Assembly: GCA_964604635.1 (NCBI GenBank)
Contig: CAZRZO010000001.1
Location: 1 to 64,000, forward strand
DNA: 64,000 nucleotides
Direction: 5' to 3'
Source: JAJZMY01 sp964604635
Lineage (GTDB): Archaea; Micrarchaeota; Micrarchaeia; Micrarchaeales; Micrarchaeaceae
A model generated the notes under the pieces. The model had not been told where the DNA came from, ran no database searches, and saw only the letters and a program-made list of their open reading frames with translations. Shown piece after piece: positions 9,561 to 17,212 of this stretch. Position numbers and translations under genes: made by a program. Each line of letters begins with the position of its first letter. Position 1 is the stretch's first letter.

Positions 9561-10700
9561 ATGCAGAATAACATTAATAATAAAAAAGTAGAAAAAGAAA
9601 TCAAAGAAAAATATTTAGAAGCTGAACAAATTATTAAAAATTTATTAAATATAGTAGTTCTTAAACCTAATATTGAGATAAAACAAATAAATAATAATTT
9701 AGAAGGGATATATAATAGCACCACAGGAACAATATATATTAATAAAAAAAACCAAAAATTAAATAATTATTTTTCAACAAATTGTTTTCGAGATTTTTTA
9801 ACTCATGAATTAACTCATCATATACAAATTACTGAAAATATATATCAAGATGATCCAGATTATAATTATTTATTCTTTAAAACAGTTCAAAAACTTAAAA
9901 AATTAGATTTAATAAAAAAACTAGAAAATAGTAATTATAAAACAGATATTGAAATATCAAAAAAACTAGAAAAATATATTGATAATAAAGAAATTCAAAA
10001 ATTAAAACAAAGTCTTGTACAAAAAAGTATAAATGAGTCACTTGCTTATTTTATAGGTAATTTTGCATTATATAATAAAGAAATAGATTTATGTAAAAAA
10101 AAGAAAAAAAATATTTAGATTCAGTTATAAAACATATTATAATAATAGTAACAAACAAAATTTATTAAAAATTTTAGAAGTAATACCAAAACTTAATTCA
10201 AAGCAAACTAATTCAAAAACAAAAACATCTGAATTAAGTTTTTTACTTCCATTACTTTTTGAAAGTGAAAGATCAAAACTTGGAAAACATATTATAATAA
10301 TTTCTTTTATTGCAAATGATTTTAATATATTAAAAACATCACAGTTCTTATTTAGACCATATACAAAAGTAATAGAAGATTTAAATAAAATTAAAAAATC
10401 AGAATATCAAAGAACAAAGATAATAGATTTTTTAAAAAATATTAATTCAAATAATAATGAATTATCTTATGATCATATAAAAACATATGAATTAATTAAA
10501 AAAATAATTNNNNNNNNNNNNNNNNNNNNNNNNNNNNNNNNNNNNNNNNNNNNNNNNNNNNNNNNNNNNNNNNNNNNNNNNNNNNNNNNNNNNNNNNNNN
10601 NNNNNNNNNTAATGAATTATCTTATGATCATATAAAAACATATGAATTAATTAAAAAAATAATTAAAAATGAAAATATTAAAAGTATAATACGTAAATAA
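9561..10700 (+). CDS. Putative HExxH metallopeptidase, frameshifted and spanning an assembly gap
   Basis: The first part (start ATG 9561, or TTG 9552) carries a zinc-peptidase-like signature THELTHHIQIT near residue 90, preceded by a segment ending SATNCF-like FSTNCFRDFL. This frame stops at 10116-10118. Coding continues in the +1-shifted frame from the same point (KTYYNNSNKQNLLKILEV and onward), so one extra base, most likely in the two A8 runs around 10095-10111, breaks the gene. Further on, a run of 100 N interrupts the second frame, but collapsing the duplicated 55-bp flanks restores an open frame that ends KNENIKSIIRK with a TAA at 10698-10700. No signal peptide is seen. The later half is Lys/Asn-rich and helical. 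The function beyond a likely zinc-site protein is unknown; the homopolymer context favours a sequencing error over a true mutation. Confidence 0.6.
10455..10664. repeat. 55-bp direct repeat flanking a run of 100 N (probable unmerged contig overlap)
   Basis: Bases 10455-10509 and 10610-10664 are identical over 55 bases and sit immediately on either side of exactly 100 N (10510-10609). The same 55-base length recurs at the second gap in this window. This is the pattern left when contigs ending in a shared k-mer are scaffolded without being merged. Removing one copy and the N run keeps the overlying reading frame open, so it is almost certainly not a biological repeat. Confidence 0.9.
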
Positions 10701-10721
10701 TTGAAAATATATTTACTTAGT

Positions 10722-12161
10722 TTATAATTTTTTTTCCATTGGAAATAAAATCACTTCTTTTATTGATTGTTTATTTGTTAATAACATAACTAATCTATCA
10801 ATCCCAATTCCAATACCTCCTGTTGGTGGCATTGCATATTCCATTGCTTCAATAAATGGCATATCTATATTATTATTATGAGTTAATTTTATTTCTTTCT
10901 CGAAATTTATTTTTTGAATTATTGGATTATTAAGTTCAGAATAAGCATTTGCAATTTCCATTCCTGAAATATATAATTCAAATCTTTCACTTAATTTTGG
11001 ATTATCTCTCTTTTGTCTACATAAAACAGATGTTTCTTTTGGAAAATCTAAAACAAATGTTGGTTGAATAAGATCTTTTTGGATAAATGTTTCAAATATT
11101 TTTTCATACAAATGTGCTTTATATATTTTATCTTTTGGTATTTTAACATTTTTTTGATTTAAAATTTCAATTAATTTTTCTTCTTTTTCATTTAATAAAT
11201 CAATATTAAGTTTTTTGTTTATTGAATCCACAAAATTTATTTTTTTAAAATCTAAATTAATAGTATTATTTTGATACACAAATGAATTAGAATTTAATAA
11301 ATTTTTTACTAGTTCTATTAAAATATCTTGTGTTAATTTCATTATGTCATTATAATCAGAATATGCTTGATAAAGTTCAATCATTGTAAATTCTGGACTA
11401 TGAGTAACATCAATATCCTCATTTCTAAATGCTTTATATATTTCAAAGACTTTATCAAATCCACCTATAATTAATCTTTTGAGGTATAATTCATTTGATA
11501 TTCTTAAATAATTTTCTTCATCTAATGTATTTACAAAAACTTTAAAAGGATCAGCATCAGCACCACCATAAAAAGGTTGCAATACTGGTGTCTCAAATTC
11601 AATAAATTCTCTTTTATGCAAAAATTGTCTTATATAATCAATAATAATGCTCCTTTTAATAAATACATCTCTTGAATCTTTATTCATTATTAAATCTAAA
11701 TACCTTTTTCTATAACGTGTTTCAATATCAATAAGTCCTTTATATTTATTTGGTAATGTTCTAAGTATTTTTGATAATAATTGGTAATCTATTACTTTTA
11801 TACTTATTTCTCCTGCTTTTGTTTTAAAAGTAGTTCCAAATACACCAATAATATCCCCAATATTAAAAGTTTTTACTTGATCAAATTTTTCATTTAATGA
11901 AGTATAATCAAAATATGCTTGTATTTTTTCAGATGAATCTAATATATCAACAAAAACAAGTTTTCCTGATTTTCTTATTGCAATTATTCTTCCTGCAATT
12001 TGTACTTCTTTATTTTCTAAATGCTCATAATTATTTTTTATTTGCATTGCTTTATGTGTTATTTTATAAGAATAAGGTAAATCCATAAATAGTTTACTTA
12101 TGTCTGCATTTTCGTCTATAATTTTGCTTTCAATAGTATCTTCTTTATTTTCATTGTTCAT
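10722..12161 (-). CDS. lysS: Lysyl-tRNA synthetase, class II
   Basis: A 479-residue class IIb synthetase that charges tRNA-Lys in the cytoplasm. An N-terminal OB-fold anticodon-binding domain (VQIAGRIIAIRKSGKLVFVD, about residues 52-71) precedes the catalytic core: motif 1 region FLHKREFIEFETPVLQ, motif 2 FEIYKAFRNEDIDVTHSPEF near 240, and motif 3 GIGIGIDRLVMLL near the C-terminus. Length is normal for the bacterial/eukaryotic-type enzyme. Many archaea use the unrelated class I LysRS, so a class II enzyme is informative about lineage or transfer history. The start ATG follows GAGATT. It converges on the frameshifted peptidase gene and is separated from the upstream winged-helix gene by a terminator-like hairpin. 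Confidence 0.95.
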   Translation of the reverse strand: MNNENKEDTIESKIIDENADISKLFMDLPYSYKITHKAMQIKNNYEHLENKEVQIAGRIIAIRKSGKLVFVDILDSSEKIQAYFDYTSLNEKFDQVKTFNIGDIIGVFGTTFKTKAGEISIKVIDYQLLSKILRTLPNKYKGLIDIETRYRKRYLDLIMNKDSRDVFIKRSIIIDYIRQFLHKREFIEFETPVLQPFYGGADADPFKVFVNTLDEENYLRISNELYLKRLIIGGFDKVFEIYKAFRNEDIDVTHSPEFTMIELYQAYSDYNDIMKLTQDILIELVKNLLNSNSFVYQNNTINLDFKKINFVDSINKKLNIDLLNEKEEKLIEILNQKNVKIPKDKIYKAHLYEKIFETFIQKDLIQPTFVLDFPKETSVLCRQKRDNPKLSERFELYISGMEIANAYSELNNPIIQKINFEKEIKLTHNNNIDMPFIEAMEYAMPPTGGIGIGIDRLVMLLTNKQSIKEVILFPMEKKL

Positions 12162-12251
12162 AATCTCAGTATTAAAAATAGTATTATTGAATTTATAATA
12201 TAAAATTATAAATATTATTGTAAAATAATTAAAAATATCATATTAATTATC

Positions 12252-12286
12252 AAAACAAAAAAAATAAAGAGCCTTTCAACTCTTTA
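12252..12286 (-). terminator. Hairpin plus U-run, probable terminator of the winged-helix gene
   Basis: Read on the minus strand, TAAAGAG and CTCTTTA (12280-12286 and 12265-12271) form a 7-bp stem with an 8-base loop, followed at once by eight U residues and a further U-rich tail. It lies directly after the stop of the winged-helix gene and before lysS on the same strand, separating the two units. Archaea mostly terminate on U-runs alone, so the stem may be incidental or may protect the 3' end. Confidence 0.5.
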
Positions 12287-12290
12287 TGTT

Positions 12291-12842
12291 TTAATTTGTT
12301 GGGGAAATAATAAAAAAGTTCGTCTTGCCAGCATCATATTTGTAATAAACTTTGTGACCAACTTGGTGTCTTTCAAAAACTCCAAGTTTATATAATCTAT
12401 TTAAACGTGAACAAGCAGCATTTCTGCCTTTATAACCCAATTGTTTTTTAACATCATCAGCACATGCCATATTAGATGAAGATAATTGAATTAATTGAAT
12501 TATTTTTATATCAGGCTCTGATAAAATTAATTGTTTTGCAGGTTCTGTTCTGTTATCTGTTATATTATCTTCTTTATCATTAGATTCTACATTACTACTA
12601 ACAGGTTCTTTTAATTCTTCTTCTAATTTTCCAATGGTTTGAGTAATAGTTTCTAATAACATTGTTGTTCTTTTATTTTCATCAATCATATATTTAATTA
12701 GTGCAAACATATTAGAATTAACATTTTGAGACTTTGCACTTTCTAAAATTTGTTTGTCTTTACTTTGATCTGTCAATAAATTTAATTTTTTCTTAATATC
12801 AAAAAGTTGTTTTTCAATATCCTTTTTATTTGTTTGTTGCAT
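12291..12842 (-). CDS. Winged-helix DNA-binding protein with N-terminal coiled coil
   Basis: A 183-residue putative transcription regulator from the ATG at 12842, which has TGAT upstream; an ATG three codons earlier is possible. Residues 5-95 are helical and charged, with heptad-like stretches (KKDIEKQLFDIKKKLNLL; ETITQTIGKLEEELKE) that suggest dimerisation, then an acidic linker. The C-terminal 80 residues form a winged helix: LSEPDIKIIQLIQL, the helix-turn-helix ACADDVKKQLGYKGRNAACS, and a wing ending RHQVGHKVYYKYD. A terminator-like hairpin follows it and a palindrome lies 78 bases upstream, consistent with autoregulation. Similar coiled-coil plus winged-helix proteins occur in small archaeal genomes, but I cannot assign targets. 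Confidence 0.75.
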   Translation of the reverse strand: MQQTNKKDIEKQLFDIKKKLNLLTDQSKDKQILESAKSQNVNSNMFALIKYMIDENKRTTMLLETITQTIGKLEEELKEPVSSNVESNDKEDNITDNRTEPAKQLILSEPDIKIIQLIQLSSSNMACADDVKKQLGYKGRNAACSRLNRLYKLGVFERHQVGHKVYYKYDAGKTNFFIISPTN

Positions 12843-12919
12843 AAATATCATTTATTGATTTTAATCAAATTTAAATAATCATAATTAATTCATTATTTAA
12901 TTACTAATGAAGCATAAAT

Positions 12920-12931
12920 GAATCATGATTC
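12920..12931. promoter_or_regulatory. Perfect 12-bp palindrome between divergent genes, candidate operator
   Basis: GAATCATGATTC is a perfect inverted repeat, and the core recurs nearby: ATGAATCAT overlaps its left side and AATCATGAATT its right side, giving overlapping half-sites over about 12917-12942. It lies between the divergent winged-helix gene and KH-protein gene. Such placement fits an operator for the winged-helix regulator; this is inference from position and symmetry. Confidence 0.4.
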
Positions 12932-13087
12932 AATCATGAATTATTAATGTACAAATAAGTATTTAAATGTTATTATAATAAGAATTAGTGGAAGTTAATA
13001 TTTTTTAAAAAAACTTCTAATTTTTTATAATATTTATATATTTTTATTAAAATATATCTTAATATATTAAAATAGTAAAAGATAATT

Positions 13088-13642
13088 ATGCAAGAAATAA
13101 ATATTACTCATGAAAAAATGCGTGAGTTTAAAAAAACACGAATTAAGAAATACCTTGAAACTAAATGTAATTGTGAAATTGAAATAAATGAAAATATTAT
13201 TCATATTAAATCCGATCCATATACTGAGTTTACTGTAAAAAATGTTATTCATGCGTTTGGAAGAGGTTTTGATTTAGAAACAGCTGAAAATTTATTTAAT
13301 GAAAATTGTTATTTTTCTTCAATAAATATCAAAATTTTATTTAACAGTAAAAAAAGAATAGTGCAAATTAAAGCAAGATTAATTGGCAGAGAAGGAAAAG
13401 CAAAAGCATATATTGAAAGAACAAGTGGTGCAAAAATAAGTGTTTATGGGGGTAGTGTTAGTTTTATTGGAAATGTTGAACAAATTAGTGAAGCTGAAAT
13501 TGCAATAAATAGTATATTAAATGGATTTAAGCACGGAATTGCATATGCAAATATGCAAAGATACCATAAAAAAAATAAAGTAAAAAACAGAAAATTTGCA
13601 AAATTATATTCATTAATTGAAAATAATGAAAATAAACAATAA
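13088..13642 (+). CDS. KH-domain RNA-binding protein, archaeal PNO1/Dim2 type
   Basis: A 184-residue protein with the two-KH layout of archaeal PNO1/Dim2-like ribosome-assembly factors, which act on the 3' end region of 16S rRNA. The first KH is degenerate (about residues 10-80, with FTVKNVIHAFGRGFDLETA). The second carries the GxxG loop in ARLIGREGKAKAYIE near 101-115, followed by TSGAKISVYGGSVSFIG and a final helix SEAEIAINSILNGFKHG, with a basic C-terminus. Length matches the archaeal family. It is divergent from the winged-helix gene and followed by tRNA-Gly. The exact role in this organism is inferred from family membership. Confidence 0.88.
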   Translation: MQEINITHEKMREFKKTRIKKYLETKCNCEIEINENIIHIKSDPYTEFTVKNVIHAFGRGFDLETAENLFNENCYFSSINIKILFNSKKRIVQIKARLIGREGKAKAYIERTSGAKISVYGGSVSFIGNVEQISEAEIAINSILNGFKHGIAYANMQRYHKKNKVKNRKFAKLYSLIENNENKQ

Positions 13643-13678
13643 TATTTATATAAAAATACATACATTACATTATTAAAA

Positions 13679-13789
13679 GCGAGTATAGTCTAGTCTGGAT
13701 AGGACTTTGGCCTTCCATTTGAACTTTTTTTAAAAAGTTTATTTAAAAGATGAAAGTCAACAACTCGGGTTCGAATCCCGGTACTCGCA
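13679..13789 (+). tRNA. tRNA-Gly(TCC) with a 37-nt intron at 37/38
   Basis: Acceptor GCGAGTA pairs with TACTCGC, discriminator A. The D arm keeps GG, the T loop is TTCGAAT with a TCGGG/CCCGG stem. The anticodon stem is TTGGC with GTCAA after removing 13718-13754, giving loop CTTCCAA and anticodon TCC. The intron is at the standard site after base 37. A TATA-like TTTATATAAAAATA lies about 25 bases upstream. Confidence 0.9.
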
Positions 13790-14130
13790 ATTATCTTTTT
13801 TGAATAATATATATAAGTATTTTTATCAATAAAAAAACATTTGTTTTGCAATTTAATTAGAATATAAGTATTACATTTTTCTATTATTCTTTTCATTAAA
13901 AAGACTTGGAATTCTTTTATTAATTGATTACATAGTTTATTTTTATTATAATCAATATTTTGTGTACAATAATTATTATTTTTAATACACTTAAATTATA
14001 AATTTAATTCTTTCAAAAAATAATTTATCAATTATAAATAACATTATAATGATAAAAAGTAATTTTAGTTATTAAATAAAAATTAAATATTAGAGTAAAA
14101 ATTAAATAAAAAAACAAAAGCAAAAAAAGT
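13790..14130. other. Intergenic region of 341 bases
   Basis: AT-rich DNA between tRNA-Gly and the convergent lonB gene. I see only T- and A-runs that could serve as termination signals and no plausible gene, repeat or structured RNA. Confidence 0.5.
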
Positions 14131-16062
14131 TTATTTGGTTGTTTCTAATTCATCAGTAAATTCTTTTCTTTTCTTTGTATTTTTTAATGCTAATTTAATT
14201 ACTTCTGATAATGTTTTAACAGGCATTATTTTTACTTTCTTTAGCATATTTTTACTTAAACTTATATCATCTACATTAGAATAAGGTAAAATTATTTCTT
14301 TTATTCCTGCATTTATTGCTGCTTCTACTTTACTAGATACACCACCAACTGGTAATACTTCTCCACGTACTGATAAAGAACCAGTCATTGCAATTGATTG
14401 ATCTACTGGTATATTTTCCATTGCACTAATAATACTTACTGCAACTGAAATACTTGCACTATCTCCTTCAATTCCTTCATAAGTTTGTAAAAATTGAACA
14501 TGTATATCATAATTTGCAATATTTTTGCCATGCTTTTTTATTATTGCACTTACATTCTTTACTGCTTCATTTGCTATTTTACCAAGTTTTCCAGTAGGAA
14601 TAAACTTTCCTTCTGACCTCGAACTAGCAGGAGTTACTTCACTTACAATTGGTACAATCAAACCAGAAGTAACAACAGAACTTCCAATAACTGCAAGTCC
14701 ATTTACTTTTCCAATACTAAATCCACTTGTTTTAAAAACACGATAATCTTTTTTAAATTCAATTGCTTGTGCAATTGCTTGTGATTCTATTGGCATTGCA
14801 AGTTTTCTTGCATTTATAACATCATTTTTTACAGTAATATTATGCTTATTTTCAACTGCTAAATCACCTGCAGCTCTTATTAATCCACCAAGATCTCTTA
14901 AAATTAATGTTAATTTTTGTTTTCTTCCTGATCTTCTTTTTGCTTCTTCAATCATTTCTTCTATTGCTTCTTTATCAAAGTCAGGAATTTTTTTGTCTTT
15001 TCTAATTTCTTGTGCAATAAATATAATTAATGCATTTTTATTAATTTCAGTATCATCCATTGTTGATTCCATGTAAACTTCATAACCATAACCACGAATT
15101 CTTGAACGTAGTGCTGGATGCATATTTTGTATATCTCTTAAATTTCCAGCAGCAACAAGAACAAAATCAGCAGGAACTGGCTCTGTTTTAACTAATGCAC
15201 CAGAACTCATTATACTTTGTCCAGTAATTGGATATTTTTTTTCTTGTAAAGAAGTTAATAAATCTTGCTGTGATTTAGGATCTAAACTAGAAACTTCATC
15301 AATAAATAAAACACCTTTATTTGCTTTATGTATTGCACCACTTTCAACACGTAAATGTGCTGGTGTTCCTAAACCACCTGTTTGTAAAGGATCATGCCTT
15401 ACATCACCAAATAATGCACCTGCTTTTGAACCAGTTGCATCAATAAATGGAGCATGAACCAGTCCAGTATTATCAACTATTAATTTTGGTTCATTAGAAT
15501 CACCCATACCAGGAAGCATCATTTTCTTTGTTAAACCATTAGTAACTAGAAAAATAGAACCAAAAATAAATATACCTAAAATTAGAGCAGCAAACACAAC
15601 TAGTTCAGTACCTTTTATAAGTCCTGTAAATGTCACCCCAAACAAAATAATTACAATAGCAATAACAATTGGTCCTATTATTGAACCATGCTTGTTTACT
15701 GACATCCTATTTTTCATTCTTTCTTTCTGTAGTATTAAACGCCCTTGACCTTGTTGATTTTTAATATTTTCTGGATTTTGATATGTTCTTACTGACTTTA
15801 TTAATGGCATATTTTCATTATTATTGTTTTTATATACTAATATATCTTCAAGCTCTGTTACTGGTAATAATTCAGCCATTGCTTGAGCAAGCATTGTTTT
15901 ACCAGTTCCAGGTTCACCAATCAATAAAACATTTCGTCTTTGCTTTGCTGCTTTTATTATTATATCTACTGCATTTTTTTGACCAATAACTTGATCAATT
16001 AATTTATTGGGAATTTTTATGTCTTTTGTTGTCTTGATGTTTTTTAATAAGTCTTTTGTCAT
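14131..16062 (-). CDS. lonB: Archaeal membrane-anchored Lon protease (LonB)
   Basis: A 643-residue ATP-dependent protease. The AAA+ domain has Walker A IGEPGTGKTMLAQ near residue 50 and, after an insertion containing two transmembrane helices (about residues 128-172, with IGPIVIAIVIILFGVTF and VVFAALILGIFIFGSIFLV), Walker B VLFIDEVSSLD near 250. The C-terminal protease domain holds the catalytic dyad Ser535 (EGDSAS) and Lys578 (VSSKVEAA). The membrane insertion between the Walker motifs is the hallmark of archaeal LonB and of quality control at the inner face of the membrane. Length is normal. It heads a minus-strand block with signal peptidase, SMC, an M50 protease and Top6A, though 104 bases separate it from signal peptidase. 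Confidence 0.95.
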   Translation of the reverse strand: MTKDLLKNIKTTKDIKIPNKLIDQVIGQKNAVDIIIKAAKQRRNVLLIGEPGTGKTMLAQAMAELLPVTELEDILVYKNNNNENMPLIKSVRTYQNPENIKNQQGQGRLILQKERMKNRMSVNKHGSIIGPIVIAIVIILFGVTFTGLIKGTELVVFAALILGIFIFGSIFLVTNGLTKKMMLPGMGDSNEPKLIVDNTGLVHAPFIDATGSKAGALFGDVRHDPLQTGGLGTPAHLRVESGAIHKANKGVLFIDEVSSLDPKSQQDLLTSLQEKKYPITGQSIMSSGALVKTEPVPADFVLVAAGNLRDIQNMHPALRSRIRGYGYEVYMESTMDDTEINKNALIIFIAQEIRKDKKIPDFDKEAIEEMIEEAKRRSGRKQKLTLILRDLGGLIRAAGDLAVENKHNITVKNDVINARKLAMPIESQAIAQAIEFKKDYRVFKTSGFSIGKVNGLAVIGSSVVTSGLIVPIVSEVTPASSRSEGKFIPTGKLGKIANEAVKNVSAIIKKHGKNIANYDIHVQFLQTYEGIEGDSASISVAVSIISAMENIPVDQSIAMTGSLSVRGEVLPVGGVSSKVEAAINAGIKEIILPYSNVDDISLSKNMLKKVKIMPVKTLSEVIKLALKNTKKRKEFTDELETTK

Positions 16063-16166
16063 AAATAGGCACTTTTTAATATTGTTTTTAAAATAAAAAT
16101 TTTTAAATTTTAAATTATAATAAAATAAATGTAATAAAGATATTTAATAATTTATTTATTTTATAT

Positions 16167-17180
16167 TTAGTTTATTCCGAATTTTGATTTATGAATTGTT
16201 GTAAAATTACACCCATAAGGCTGAATAATATTATTACTTAATACAAGTTTCAAATAACCTAAATAAGGTATTACTGCAATTACTTTACCTTCAATATCTA
16301 AATTTTTTATAGGATAATTTCCATACTGCAAATCTAATGCAGGATTATTATCCCCTTTTGTTAGAAAATAATGCTTATTTGAAACATTTAATATCACAAA
16401 TATTCTATGTACAATAAAAAGATCACCCATTTTATTGAAAGAATCTTTTTTTATTGTTTTATAGACAATAATTGTATTATTAATGTCAGTATTTATTGTT
16501 TTATTATTTATTGTAATAGAAGATGTATAAGCAACTTGTTGTATTGTATTATTTATAAATTTAATATTTCTTACACCACATTTATATTGTATTATATTAT
16601 TATTTTGGTTGTGAACTATTGAATAAGTATTAGTAATTGGATTTAATTTATATAAAAATAGTATATCCCCAGTATTAAAAAATTGTGAAACAGATTGTGT
16701 TGTTTGATTATATGAACCACATACAAGAGATTCATTATTTATATTGTTTAATAACTTTTTAAATGAATTATCTTTTATATTAATTATTGGTGCTCTAATA
16801 TTTTTTATATTTCCAGATAACACAACCAAATCACCTCTTTGCAAAACAGGTAACATACTACAGCTAGGTACAACGTTTAGTGGTGAATTAGTATTTAAAA
16901 TAAGCTTAAGACCATAATATAATAAAACAACAAAAACAACTGCAATTGCAATTTCAATTAAATCTTTTTTAAGATCTTTTTTATTCTCTTTTGCAATATT
17001 TAAAATTTCAAGAAAAACTAAAATAATTATTAATATAAACAATAATAAACCAAAAACTAAAGAAAATGCAGAATTATGTTGAAAATAAATATAAACAATA
17101 AATAAAATAATTATCAAAATATACAAAGGTCCAGTACTTATTTGATTTGAAGTATTATTTTTTGATTTTTTTCTCTTCAT
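16167..17180 (-). CDS. Archaeal signal peptidase I (S26B family) with multiple membrane helices and long insert
   Basis: A 337-residue membrane protein with a basic N-terminus, three hydrophobic helices (about residues 18-33, 40-60 and 76-95) and the catalytic serine at 108 in VPSCSMLPVLQRGDLVVLSG. The general-base His258 is in MGDLFIVHRIFVI and the third conserved segment is TKGDNNPALD near 275. Archaeal signal peptidases use a Ser-His pair rather than Ser-Lys, as here. The distance of about 150 residues between Ser and His is far longer than in well-studied archaeal enzymes; the insert is Asn-rich with two Cys and several N-x-S/T sites, suggesting an exposed extracytoplasmic domain. It would cleave leader peptides of Sec-exported proteins. 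It lies 32 bases after smc, likely in the same transcript. Confidence 0.8.
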   Translation of the reverse strand: MKRKKSKNNTSNQISTGPLYILIIILFIVYIYFQHNSAFSLVFGLLLFILIIILVFLEILNIAKENKKDLKKDLIEIAIAVVFVVLLYYGLKLILNTNSPLNVVPSCSMLPVLQRGDLVVLSGNIKNIRAPIINIKDNSFKKLLNNINNESLVCGSYNQTTQSVSQFFNTGDILFLYKLNPITNTYSIVHNQNNNIIQYKCGVRNIKFINNTIQQVAYTSSITINNKTINTDINNTIIVYKTIKKDSFNKMGDLFIVHRIFVILNVSNKHYFLTKGDNNPALDLQYGNYPIKNLDIEGKVIAVIPYLGYLKLVLSNNIIQPYGCNFTTIHKSKFGIN

Positions 17181-17212
17181 ATAAATCTACTAATATTTTT
17201 TATTTATTACTT

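Noticed and set aside
10455..10664. 55-bp duplications as biological direct repeats or mobile-element target sites
   Set aside because: Both pairs are exactly 55 bases and directly flank 100 N, which is an assembly signature.
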